A stretch of 64,000 nucleotides of DNA from JAQUTK01 sp963677415. GTDB taxonomy: Bacteria; Bacteroidota; Bacteroidia; Bacteroidales; JAQUTK01. The position numbers and the translations under genes were made by a program. Under the pieces are notes generated by a model. The model worked only from the letters and a program-made list of their open reading frames with translations, was not told the DNA's origin and did no database searches. Positions 27,347-34,863 of the stretch are shown in pieces. Numbering within the stretch: the first letter of the stretch is position 1; each line of letters starts with the position of its first letter. The stretch is from assembly GCA_963677415.2 (NCBI GenBank), contig CAXXFJ010000037.1:30895-94894 (forward strand), read 5' to 3'.

Positions 27347-27907
27347 TCACCGGAGCGTCTCTCCGGCCATCATTTTTTGTAGGTATTCGGGAGAGAGTAT
27401 CTTTTCCATTGCCTGGCTGACAGAATGAAGTCCAAACTCTTTCGCATCCAGTTCTTCCGGTCTGACAAAGAACGAATCGGCTACATCGTCATGTGCCTCG
27501 AGAGAAGAGCAGTCGTCTACGTTGCATAGAAAAAAGAGATCCACCGTATGTACGGTAAAACCAGAGTAGAGATAGAGATTGGGCAATGAGAACAGGAAAC
27601 GGGTGCCGGTTACTTTCAATCCGGTTTCTTCTTCCACTTCCCGTATGACACCCTCTTCCGCACTTTCATACATATCAATGAATCCTCCCGGAAGGTCCAG
27701 CGTGCCCTTGGCAGGCTCATGTGCCCTGCGGGTCACAAGCAGTTCGCCCTTGTCATTAAAGATAAGCGCCACCGTGGCAGCGGAAGGATTGAAATAATAG
27801 ACGAATTGGCACTCCGCACAGGTGTAGGCTTTAAAATTGTGCTCAGAAAAACGGTCGGAGCCGCACTTCGGACAATAGTGAAAGAGGTGTAAAGGATGTG
27901 TGTTCAT
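27347..27907 (-). CDS. NUDIX hydrolase with N-terminal zinc ribbon
   Basis: A 186-residue hydrolase of nucleoside-diphosphate-linked compounds. It has an N-terminal four-cysteine zinc ribbon (CPKC and CAEC, about residues 11-35), as in NADH-pyrophosphatase (NudC)-type proteins. A complete Nudix box, GX5EX7REUXEEXGU, lies at about 70-92 ('GGFIDMYESAEEGVIREV' then EEETGL). The exact substrate is unknown. The ATG at 27907 is preferred over the TTG at 27919, which lies next to the tRNA terminator. Confidence 0.93.
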   Translation of the reverse strand: MNTHPLHLFHYCPKCGSDRFSEHNFKAYTCAECQFVYYFNPSAATVALIFNDKGELLVTRRAHEPAKGTLDLPGGFIDMYESAEEGVIREVEEETGLKVTGTRFLFSLPNLYLYSGFTVHTVDLFFLCNVDDCSSLEAHDDVADSFFVRPEELDAKEFGLHSVSQAMEKILSPEYLQKMMAGETLR

Positions 27908-27914
27908 TGGTTTA

Positions 27915-27945
27915 AACAAAAATAGCTCCGATATTCGGAGCTATT
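27915..27945 (-). terminator. Terminator of the tRNA-Asn transcript
   Basis: An 11-bp perfect inverted repeat (aatagctccga / tcggagctatt) directly after the first tRNA, followed on the - strand by TTTTTGTTT. Confidence 0.8.
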
Positions 27946-27946
27946 G

Positions 27947-28020
27947 CTCTTCAGGTTGGACTTGAACCAACGACCCCCTGATTAACAGTCAGGTGCTCTA
28001 ACCAACTGAGCTACTAAAGA
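27947..28020 (-). tRNA. tRNA-Asn (anticodon GTT)
   Basis: A 74-base cloverleaf with a 7-bp acceptor stem (tctttag / ctgaaga, one G-U), D-loop 'agctcagttggttagagc', anticodon loop ctgttaa (GTT) and T-arm 'ggttcaagtcc'. No CCA is encoded. Identical in sequence to the next copy. Confidence 0.97.
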
Positions 28021-28038
28021 ATAAGAAAATTTATCGGG

Positions 28039-28112
28039 CTCTTCAGGTTGGACTTGAACCAACGACCCCCTGATTAACAGTCAGGTGCTCTAACCAACTG
28101 AGCTACTAAAGA
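28039..28112 (-). tRNA. tRNA-Asn (anticodon GTT), second identical copy
   Basis: A 74-base cloverleaf identical to the copy at 27947-28020, with an 18-base spacer between. It is first in the transcript, about 30 bases from the promoter. Confidence 0.97.
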
Positions 28113-28140
28113 ATTTGCTATCTCCTCTGAAATAGCGCTG

Positions 28141-28171
28141 CAAAAGTAATAGGATTTCCTGAAATATGCAA
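28141..28171 (-). promoter_or_regulatory. Promoter of the tRNA-Asn pair
   Basis: On the - strand TTG (28171-28169), a 20-base spacer and TACTTTTG (28148-28141). It abuts the divergent -7 box of the PfkB gene. Confidence 0.7.
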
Positions 28172-28179
28172 TATATTTG
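28172..28179 (+). promoter_or_regulatory. -7 element of the PfkB-family kinase gene
   Basis: TATATTTG matches the consensus. It overlaps an upstream in-frame TTG, which shows that the true start is the ATG at 28198. Confidence 0.6.
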
Positions 28180-28197
28180 CACAAAAAAATAGAGCAG

Positions 28198-29217
28198 ATG
28201 AATATTTTAGGGATCGGTAATGCGCTTGTGGACTATATATTTGAGTTGAAAGATGATCAGACTTTAGTCGAACTTGGACTTCCAAAAGGCAGTATGCAGT
28301 TGATTGATAGAGAGAAATTGAACTCAATTTTGGAATTCACAAAAGAGCTGAACCATTCATTGGCATCCGGTGGGTCTGCTTCCAATACAATCACTTCTTT
28401 GGCACATCTGGGTGTAAAAACCGGGTTTATCGGTAAGATAGGCAAGGATGGATCCGGACAGTTTTACAAGAACGACATGATAGAGAGGGGTGTCGTGCCA
28501 AACTTACTGGAAGGTGATCTACCTTCCGGAAGTGCGATTGCTTTTATCTCGGCTGATGGTGAACGGACGTTTGCTACCTATCTCGGTGCTGCGGCGACAT
28601 TGGCTCCTGAGGACCTGACAGCGGAGATGTTTGCCGGATATACTATTTTTCATGTAGAAGGTTATCTGGTGCAATCGTATGCACTCATTGAAAAAGCGAT
28701 GAGGCTCGCCAAAGATGCCGGTTGTTACGTCTCCATTGACCTGGCAAGTTATAATGTGGTTGAAGATCATCATGCATTTATGCATCAACTGGTAGAAAAC
28801 TATGTGGACATTGTCTTTGCCAATGAAGAAGAATCGAATGCCTTCACCGGAAAAGAACCTCTCGAAGCTTTGAAAGAAATTGCGCTGAAGTCGAAGGTTG
28901 CCATTGTCAAGACAGGCTCTAAGGGTGCACTTGCGATGTGCGACGGTCAAATAGCAGAAGTGCCTGCAATTCCTGTCTCTTGCATCGATACCAATGGAGC
29001 AGGAGATGCTTTTGCCGCTGGATTTCTGTATGGGATCACTCAAAACTGCTCTTTGGCTACTTGTGCCACGATGGGTACGATACTCGCCGGCAATGTTGTG
29101 GAAGTAAAAGGACCTAAGATGGATGTTATACGCTGGGATAAGATAGAAAAGATATTGCAACCGATGCTGAGTTCTGATTCATGTTGTGAACGTCAGAGAA
29201 ATATATTAGGAGATTAA
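28198..29217 (+). CDS. PfkB-family carbohydrate/nucleoside kinase (adenosine-kinase-like)
   Basis: A 339-residue ribokinase-fold kinase. The N-terminal 'ILGIGNALVDYIF', the 'ASGGSASNTITSLAHLG' motif (PfkB signature 1) and the C-terminal 'DTNGAGDAFAAGFLYG' motif (signature 2, with the catalytic Asp) are all intact. The opening resembles adenosine or sugar kinases rather than phosphofructokinase, but the substrate is not decided by the sequence. The ATG at 28198 is used because the upstream TTG lies in the promoter. The protease gene follows 4 bases later, so the two are probably co-transcribed. Confidence 0.92.
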   Translation: MNILGIGNALVDYIFELKDDQTLVELGLPKGSMQLIDREKLNSILEFTKELNHSLASGGSASNTITSLAHLGVKTGFIGKIGKDGSGQFYKNDMIERGVVPNLLEGDLPSGSAIAFISADGERTFATYLGAAATLAPEDLTAEMFAGYTIFHVEGYLVQSYALIEKAMRLAKDAGCYVSIDLASYNVVEDHHAFMHQLVENYVDIVFANEEESNAFTGKEPLEALKEIALKSKVAIVKTGSKGALAMCDGQIAEVPAIPVSCIDTNGAGDAFAAGFLYGITQNCSLATCATMGTILAGNVVEVKGPKMDVIRWDKIEKILQPMLSSDSCCERQRNILGD

Positions 29218-29221
29218 TAAA

Positions 29222-30877
29222 ATGAAGATAAGTAAACGGCTGACCGGAATAATCATTTGCGGATTTACGGTATTAGCTTTAGCAAGCTTTAGCGGAGACA
29301 AGAAGAATTTCGAGGTTTCGAAGAACATGGATATATTCAGTTCAATTTACAAAGAGCTGAATCAGTTTTACGTGGATTCGATTATCCCGGAGAAAACCAT
29401 CCGGATTGCAATTGATTCTATGCTTGCAAGTCTGGACCCATACACCGAATATATTCCCGAATCAGAGGGCGGTGATCTGAAGTTTCTTACTACAGGGGAG
29501 TATGGTGGCATCGGTTCGGTCATATCGTATCGGATGCGTGACAAACGGATAATCATCAATGAGCCGTATGAAGGTCAGCCTGCGGACAAGGCCGGACTTA
29601 AAGCCGGAGATGCGCTGCTGGAGATCAACGGAGTGGATCTGACCGGAAAAATGTCTACTGAAGTCAGTGAACTGCTGAAAGGAGAAGTAGGCACAAAAAT
29701 CAATCTGAAGGTCGAACGTGCAGAAACTGAGAAGCCAATTACTTTCGAGATAGAACGACAAAAGATTCAGTTCAATCCGGTTGCCTATTATGGCAAGGTG
29801 GGTCAGTCGACAGGATATATCTATCTGTCCACGTTCAATGGAAAGACATCTCAGGAAGTAAAGAAAGCTTTTGAAGATCTGAAGAGTAAAGGTGTTACCT
29901 CGCTGGTGCTTGATCTGCGTGGCAATACAGGTGGATTGTTAGAAGAGGCGGTTCAGGTGGTCAACTTCTTTGTTCCCCGTGGACAAGAGGTGCTTTCCAC
30001 CAAAGGGAAAATCAAACAATGGGATAGGGTTTATCGTACCACGCAATCACCGATAGATACCGACATACCTCTCGCCGTGTTGGTTGATGACGGCTCTGCC
30101 TCCGCTTCCGAGATTGTGGCAGGTGCTTTGCAGGACATGGACAGGGCGGTTATCATAGGTATGCGTACCTATGGAAAAGGGTTGGTGCAGTCAGTACGAA
30201 GTCTTCCTTACAATGGCCAACTCAAACTGACGACTGCAAAATATTACATACCTTCGGGCAGGTGTATTCAGGAAATAGATTATTCGCACCGGAAAGCAAA
30301 TGGAGGAGCATCCAAAATTGCCGACTCGCTGACAACACAGTTTCGCACAAGTCACGGACGAGTGGTGCGCGATGGAGGAGGTGTGCTGCCAGACTTTATC
30401 AATGAGCCTGAGAAGATGCGTACGATTTCTTATTATCTGTTGAGAGACGGGCATATCCTTGATTATGGAGCCATGTATTTGCGTCATCATCCGTCAATAG
30501 AAGCTGCTGATCAGTTTGCACTAAGTGATGAGGATTACGCCGCATTTGGCAAATACTTACATGAGCAGAAGTTTACCTACGAGAAACAGTCTGTGAGACT
30601 TCTGAATGAGTTGAAACAGATTTCTGATTTTGAAGGATATTCTGATGAGACCAAGGATGAATTCAAATCGTTAGAGACCAAGTTTGCCAGTGATCTGGAT
30701 AAAGATCTTCAGGAGTTCAAGCCGGAGATCAAGGAACTTCTGGAGTCGGAAATAGTAAAGCAATATCACTATCAGAAAGGAAGTGTTATTTATTCCCTCA
30801 AGAAAGACAAGGATCTCAAGAAGGCACTGGAAGTGCTTGATGATCCGGCACTCTATAAGAAAACATTGAACTTATAA
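29222..30877 (+). CDS. C-terminal processing peptidase (S41 family, CtpA/Prc-like)
   Basis: A 551-residue periplasmic or exported serine protease. An N-terminal hydrophobic signal segment (about 7-23) is followed by a PDZ domain (about 85-175, 'GGIGSVI', 'GLKAGDALLEING'). The tail-specific protease domain has Ser about 294 in 'GSASASEIVAGAL' and Lys about 319 in 'RTYGKGLVQ', 25 residues apart as in Prc. A helical C-terminal region covers about 430-551. Substrates are likely periplasmic or envelope proteins with exposed C-termini. Confidence 0.95.
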   Translation: MKISKRLTGIIICGFTVLALASFSGDKKNFEVSKNMDIFSSIYKELNQFYVDSIIPEKTIRIAIDSMLASLDPYTEYIPESEGGDLKFLTTGEYGGIGSVISYRMRDKRIIINEPYEGQPADKAGLKAGDALLEINGVDLTGKMSTEVSELLKGEVGTKINLKVERAETEKPITFEIERQKIQFNPVAYYGKVGQSTGYIYLSTFNGKTSQEVKKAFEDLKSKGVTSLVLDLRGNTGGLLEEAVQVVNFFVPRGQEVLSTKGKIKQWDRVYRTTQSPIDTDIPLAVLVDDGSASASEIVAGALQDMDRAVIIGMRTYGKGLVQSVRSLPYNGQLKLTTAKYYIPSGRCIQEIDYSHRKANGGASKIADSLTTQFRTSHGRVVRDGGGVLPDFINEPEKMRTISYYLLRDGHILDYGAMYLRHHPSIEAADQFALSDEDYAAFGKYLHEQKFTYEKQSVRLLNELKQISDFEGYSDETKDEFKSLETKFASDLDKDLQEFKPEIKELLESEIVKQYHYQKGSVIYSLKKDKDLKKALEVLDDPALYKKTLNL

Positions 30878-30893
30878 GAAAGACAAATTCTAT

Positions 30894-30939
30894 CTAAACA
30901 AGAAGAGGATGACCGACCGGTCATCCTCTTCTTGTTTAG
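30894..30939. terminator. Bidirectional terminator with a 21-bp perfect stem
   Basis: Perfect arms (30894-30914 and 30919-30939) around a GACC loop, between the converging protease and nfnB-like genes. Confidence 0.85.
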
Positions 30940-30950
30940 ATCAAAAGTGC

Positions 30951-32420
30951 TTATTGATGAAGAAACTCGTGCATTGAAGCAGCGGCTTTTCTTCCATCTC
31001 CCATTGCGAGGATAACCGTGGCACCTCCGCGCACTATATCGCCTCCGGCATATACACCCGGGATAGAAGAACTCATCGAATCATCGTTGACGATGATTGT
31101 TCCCTTTCTACTGATATTCAGTCCCTTGATATTTTCCGGAACAAGAGGATTGGGTGAAACCCCAATGCTGACAATTACTTCGTCCACATCAATTGTTTCA
31201 ATAGCTCCGGGTATCTCTACCGGACTCCTTCTGCCCGAAGCATCCGGTTCGCCAAGAGTCATCTTTTGCAGTCTCATCTGGCGTACATGACCTTTTTCAT
31301 CACCGATATATTCAATCGGGTTGTGAAGCGTCATAAACTCAATACCTTCTTCTTTGGCATGTTTTACCTCTTCGATACGAGCCGGCATCTCTTCTTCAGA
31401 GCGGCGATAGACGATCATTGCTCTCTCAGCTCCCAGACGGCGTGCTGTGCGCACAGAATCCATTGCCGTATTACCTCCGCCTACAATAGCAACGTTCTTG
31501 CCAATCAGTACAGGAGTATCGGAAGCCGGATTAGCAGCATCCATCAGGTTGACACGTGTCAGGTATTCATTGGAAGACATGACTCCGATCAGGTTCTCTC
31601 CGGGTATATCCATGAAACGGGGTAAACCGGCTCCACTGCCTACGAAGATACCTTCAAAACCATCTTCTTTCAGATCGTCATAAGAGATTGTCTTTCCGAT
31701 GATACAGTTCGTCAAAAACTGGACTCCCATGCTCTTCAGGTTCTCAATCTCTACATCTACGATGTTGTTGGGCAGGCGAAACTCAGGAATCCCGTATTTC
31801 AATACACCGCCAATCTGGTGTAATGCCTCAAAGACAGTCACATCATAGCCTCTTTTTGCCATATCACCCGCAAAAGAGAGACCTGCAGGTCCCGAACCGA
31901 TCACCGCAATCTTGATCCCATTAGCTGGAGCAGTTGCAGGCACGGACATCTTTCCACTTTCACGTTCGTAATCTGCGGCAAAACGTTCCAGATAACCGAT
32001 GGCTACTGACTCTTTACCTAGTTTCTTGGTGTAAATACATTGTTCCTCACATTGTTTCTCCTGAGGACATACCCGTCCGCATACTGCCGGAAGCGCACTT
32101 GTCTCCTTCAAAGTCTTTGCAGCTTCGAGGATCTCTCCTCTTTCTATGTTTTTGACAAACTTCGGGATGTTGATTTCCACCGGACAACCGGTGATACATC
32201 CGGGATTCGGGCAATCCAGACAGCGTTGCGCCTCTTTCATAGCCTCTTCTAAAGTCAATCCAAGATTTACCTCTTTATTGTTACGGCTCCGTATTTCAGG
32301 ATCCTGTTCATGCATCTTCACGCGTTGCAGATCCGTACGCTCTTTGGCTTTCTTGCCTTTACGGAGTTCGTCGCGCCAGTTCTCGTCGCGTTCCGCTTTC
32401 AAAATTTCTTCTTTTGTCAT
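30951..32420 (-). CDS. NADPH-dependent glutamate synthase small-chain-like / NfnB-type flavoprotein
   Basis: A 489-residue FAD/NAD(P)H oxidoreductase with N-terminal iron-sulfur cysteines ('CLDCPNPGCITGCPVEINIP' and 'CGRVCPQEKQCEEQC'). The first Rossmann site is 'VIGSGPAGLSFAGDMAKRGY' and the second 'IVGGGNTAMDSVRTARRLG'. It closes with 'GVYAGGDIVRGGATVILAM'. This is the family labelled homotetrameric glutamate synthase (GltA) or NfnB. Beside an NfnA-like gene it most likely forms the NADH-dependent ferredoxin:NADP+ oxidoreductase, which bifurcates electrons. The ATG at 32420 follows the upstream stop (32425); the frame extends 54 bases farther, but that would overlap nfnA. Confidence 0.92.
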   Translation of the reverse strand: MTKEEILKAERDENWRDELRKGKKAKERTDLQRVKMHEQDPEIRSRNNKEVNLGLTLEEAMKEAQRCLDCPNPGCITGCPVEINIPKFVKNIERGEILEAAKTLKETSALPAVCGRVCPQEKQCEEQCIYTKKLGKESVAIGYLERFAADYERESGKMSVPATAPANGIKIAVIGSGPAGLSFAGDMAKRGYDVTVFEALHQIGGVLKYGIPEFRLPNNIVDVEIENLKSMGVQFLTNCIIGKTISYDDLKEDGFEGIFVGSGAGLPRFMDIPGENLIGVMSSNEYLTRVNLMDAANPASDTPVLIGKNVAIVGGGNTAMDSVRTARRLGAERAMIVYRRSEEEMPARIEEVKHAKEEGIEFMTLHNPIEYIGDEKGHVRQMRLQKMTLGEPDASGRRSPVEIPGAIETIDVDEVIVSIGVSPNPLVPENIKGLNISRKGTIIVNDDSMSSSIPGVYAGGDIVRGGATVILAMGDGRKAAASMHEFLHQ

Positions 32421-32424
32421 CGTT

Positions 32425-33243
32425 TCAAAGGGTTGGCTTGTTCTTTTCCAGTTGTTCTTCCTCTTTATAGGCACCCAGTCTCATCAGCATCTCATCAAAG
32501 TTTACTTCGTGCGCATCAAATTCAGGTCCATCCACACAAACAAATCGTGTTTTTCCTCCGACGGTGATACGACAAGCGCCACACATGCCGGTGCCATCTA
32601 CCATGATCGTATTCAGGGAAGCTACTGTTGGAACATTATATTTTTTTGTCAGTAATGAAACAAACTTCATCATGATAGCCGGACCGATTGTCACGACCAG
32701 ATCCACCTTCTCGCGATTAATGATTTCTTCTACACCATTTGTGATCAAACCTTTCTTGCCATAAGAGCCATCATCCGTCATCACAACCACTTCATCTGAA
32801 AAGCTGCGCATCTTATCCTCAAGGATCACCAGATCTTTTGAGCGGGCAGCCAGCACAGTGATAACCTTGTTTCCTGCTTTTTTGTACGCTTCAGCAATAG
32901 GAAGCATAGGAGCGACTCCAACACCACCTCCGGCACAGATCACTGTTCCTACCTTCTCAATGTGTGTTGGTTTGCCGAGGGGTCCTACCATATCAGTGAT
33001 ATAATCCCCTTCATTTAATTCGCACAATTTGTTGGAGGATCGTCCTATCTTTTGTATGACCAGTGTGATAGTTCCTTTTTCTATATCAGCAGATGCGATT
33101 GTGAGAGGAATTCGTTCTCCCAGTTCACCTACACGCAGTATGATGAAGTTTCCTGGTTTGCGTGAACGGGCTATAAGAGGCGCTTCCACCTCTAAAGCGA
33201 CAACATTCTCAGAGAAATACTCTTTTTTGATAATTTTATTCAT
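32425..33243 (-). CDS. NfnA-like FAD/NAD-binding ferredoxin-NADP reductase subunit
   Basis: A 272-residue protein of the sulfide/dihydroorotate-dehydrogenase-like family: FAD domain about 1-95, NAD(P) domain from 'ICAGGGVGVAPMLPIAEAYK', then a C-terminal [2Fe-2S] site with 'GTGMCGACRITVGGKTRFVC' (Asp or Cys ligand upstream). Adjacent to and co-directional with the GltA/NfnB-type gene, as in the nfnAB pairs of anaerobes. It would balance NADH, NADPH and reduced ferredoxin in fermentation. The gene has its own promoter upstream. Confidence 0.92.
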   Translation of the reverse strand: MNKIIKKEYFSENVVALEVEAPLIARSRKPGNFIILRVGELGERIPLTIASADIEKGTITLVIQKIGRSSNKLCELNEGDYITDMVGPLGKPTHIEKVGTVICAGGGVGVAPMLPIAEAYKKAGNKVITVLAARSKDLVILEDKMRSFSDEVVVMTDDGSYGKKGLITNGVEEIINREKVDLVVTIGPAIMMKFVSLLTKKYNVPTVASLNTIMVDGTGMCGACRITVGGKTRFVCVDGPEFDAHEVNFDEMLMRLGAYKEEEQLEKNKPTL

Positions 33244-33268
33244 TCGATGTATTGTTGTAAAAGGCGCA

Positions 33269-33299
33269 CAAAAGTAGCTTTTTTGTTTAGTTGAAACAA
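33269..33299 (-). promoter_or_regulatory. Promoter of the nfnAB-like operon
   Basis: On the - strand TTG (33299-33297), a 20-base spacer and TACTTTTG (33276-33269), 26 bases before the ATG. Confidence 0.75.
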
Positions 33300-33444
33300 T
33301 AGTTTGTCGAGATTTGTTACTAAAACTGCCCGATTGCGTGTCTCGTAGGTAATCGAAATTGCAGTTGACGGTCGGCGATAAAAAGAAAATAGCCCCGCAT
33401 TATGAATTGCGTGGCTTTATCTAAGAGATATTTAAAAAAGGAAA

Positions 33445-33480
33445 GAAAAAGCCCTGTATCTGTATGGATAACAGGGCTTT
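33445..33480 (-). terminator. Terminator of the tRNA-Gly/tRNA-Leu transcript
   Basis: The stem aaagccctgt / acagggcttt is followed on the - strand by TTTTTCTTTCC, 16 bases after tRNA-Leu. Confidence 0.75.
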
Positions 33481-33495
33481 AATATCTTTCCCGTG

Positions 33496-33579
33496 TACTC
33501 GAAGCGGGACTTGAACCCGCACAGCTGCAATAGCCAAAGGATTTTAAGTCCTTCGTGTCTACCATTCCACCATTCGAGC
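33496..33579 (-). tRNA. tRNA-Leu (anticodon TAA)
   Basis: An 84-base class II tRNA with a long variable arm. The acceptor stem is gctcgaa / ttcgagt (first pair G-U), the anticodon loop cttaaaa (TAA) and the T-arm gggttcaagtccc. Seven bases after tRNA-Gly on the same transcript. Confidence 0.96.
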
Positions 33580-33586
33580 GGACCAG

Positions 33587-33659
33587 AGCGAAAAACGGGA
33601 CTCGAACCCGCGACCCTAACCTTGGCAAGGTTATGCTCTACCAACTGAGCTATTTTCGC
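33587..33659 (-). tRNA. tRNA-Gly (anticodon GCC)
   Basis: A 73-base cloverleaf with acceptor stem gcgaaaa / ttttcgc, anticodon loop ttgccaa (GCC) and T-arm cgggttcgagtcccg. First gene of the two-tRNA transcript. Confidence 0.96.
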
Positions 33660-33670
33660 GATTGCGGTTG

Positions 33671-33701
33671 CAAAGGTATGTGTTTTTTCCAATCCTCCAA
33701 A
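33671..33701 (-). promoter_or_regulatory. Promoter of tRNA-Gly/tRNA-Leu
   Basis: On the - strand TTTG (33701-33698), a 19-base spacer and TACCTTTG (33678-33671), 12 bases before tRNA-Gly. Confidence 0.75.
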
Positions 33702-34210
33702 GAAAATCATATTTTTTTTTGCTGCTTTATGCGCTAAAACTTCATTTTCTTCTGAAACGAAGGGATGCTGCATCTCTTACTCAATGCAGCTTACAGCGCC
33801 TGAGAGATTTCTTACATGCTCATACTGAAACTTTTGAACTGTATCTTCTCCCTATTTGATCCGTTTGCTCTTCCCGTTTCATTAAATAGTCTTTCCGGCT
33901 TGATCAAAGAGCTTTTCCAAAGATTTTAGTCGTTTTGAGAGGCTTTCCTCTTACCGTGTTTCTGAAATATTATTGACGGTCTGTTGTTTTTTCGAATTTC
34001 GATTTTAAGATCAGTAAAAAAGGTCTATTTATCTACACCACCTACACCATGGACTGCCTCTCAATATACTGTATGGCATGTTGATCTCCTCAAAAAAACA
34101 TTGCTATTCCTAATTTGTATACAGTTTTATTTGCTAAAAGGCCCTTTTGTAACCATTTTGTATACATTCCTCATTGAAAATGAGGTGTCCATACCCTCAA
34201 AGTCTGTCCC

Positions 34211-34240
34211 TTACCGTCATTGCGGGCTTGACCCGCAATC
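34211..34240. repeat. Half copy of a GC-rich palindromic repeat
   Basis: Matches the left arm of the element at 34263-34316 (cgtcattgcgggcttgaccc) and ends in gcaatc; a direct repeat 52 bases apart. Confidence 0.8.
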
Positions 34241-34262
34241 CCCTTCGTCAATGGCTCCCCCC

Positions 34263-34316
34263 TTATCGTCATTGCGGGCTTGACCCTGGAGATTGCGGGT
34301 CGGAGCCCGCAATGAC
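34263..34316. repeat. Palindromic (REP-like) element
   Basis: gtcattgcgggct...gaccc and gggtc...agcccgcaatgac form a near-perfect hairpin of about 19 bp. Much more GC-rich than its surroundings, as expected of a dispersed intergenic repeat. Confidence 0.75.
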
Positions 34317-34437
34317 AGCCGCGTTTATCACTAAATCAATTGGAATCAGTGAACGAACCAATGACAAAAGTCTTTCCACTAGGGGACATAAATAGCCCAA
34401 ACCCGAAGATAAAGTCAATCAACAAAGATGTAAAAGT

Positions 34438-34500
34438 TATCTTGTGCCACGAGACAGCTATCTTGTGTCACGGGACAGCTATCTTGTGGCACAAGATAGC
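34438..34500. repeat. Three tandem 21-base repeats
   Basis: Units at 34438-34458, 34459-34479 and 34480-34500, of the form tatcttgtg-cac---a-agc. The last unit with flanking bases is a perfect palindrome around gctatcttgtggcacaagat. There are no spacers, so it is not a CRISPR array. Confidence 0.85.
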
Positions 34501-34740
34501 TATACTGAACTTCAATATGAATAATGAGAAGGGAAGTAGTAAACTTTGCAACCTGATCAAGAATCAAATTCTTCCTATCAGGTGGCAAAAGATGTCAGGC
34601 AAGAAATGGTGGATATTCATGGCACAAGTGAAAACAAGTGCTTTTATTGAGCAGACAAAGAATTGATAAGTGATACTCATTCGTATTGCCTTCTTACACG
34701 TACCGGAGTGCGCAAACTTTGTCTACAACTCGCAAGGAAT

Positions 34741-34785
34741 AAAGAAAGCAGCAAGAGAGTTCAATGCTCCGCTTGCTGCCTTTTG
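34741..34785 (-). terminator. Possible terminator of the LRR lipoprotein gene
   Basis: The stem gcagcaag / cttgctgc (34748-34755, 34772-34779) is followed on the - strand by a T-rich tract (TTTCTTTATT). Only 8 bp and a long loop. Confidence 0.4.
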
Positions 34786-34863
34786 ATAGTGAAGTAGGAG
34801 ATGTAAGAATGTCCGGGGAAGTTGTTTCTTACAGTACTACTTATATGGTCTTATTTACAGTCT

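Larger units (their letters stand above)
33702..34863. other. About 1.2-kb stretch without a convincing gene
   Basis: Only short open frames without ribosome-binding sites or family features are present. A + frame at 34340-34666 (108 codons) owes its middle to the 21-base tandem repeat. A - frame near 33870-33950 reads 'EESLSKRLKSLEKLFDQAG' between stops and could be a coiled-coil relic. The stretch holds a palindromic GC-rich repeat and a tandem repeat (listed separately) and is AT-rich otherwise. It may be a decayed gene or an inter-operon spacer that collects repeats. Confidence 0.6.

Noticed and set aside
28519..29160. A 213-codon frame on the - strand opposite the PfkB-family kinase.
   Set aside because: The kinase carries both family signatures, and the opposite frame has none.
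33432..33773. A 113-codon - strand frame across the tRNA genes.
   Set aside because: It only translates tRNA-Gly and tRNA-Leu sequence.
34438..34500. Possible CRISPR array.
   Set aside because: The units abut without spacers, and no cas genes are seen.
34340..34666. A + strand open frame of 108 codons over the tandem repeat.
   Set aside because: No ribosome-binding site or family features, and the middle is simply the translated 21-base repeat, which cannot create a stop in a frame that lacks one.
33660..34863. Genomic island inserted at the tRNA-Gly/Leu genes.
   Set aside because: No integrase and no repeat of a tRNA 3' end is seen; the tRNA 3' ends face the other way, towards nfnB.
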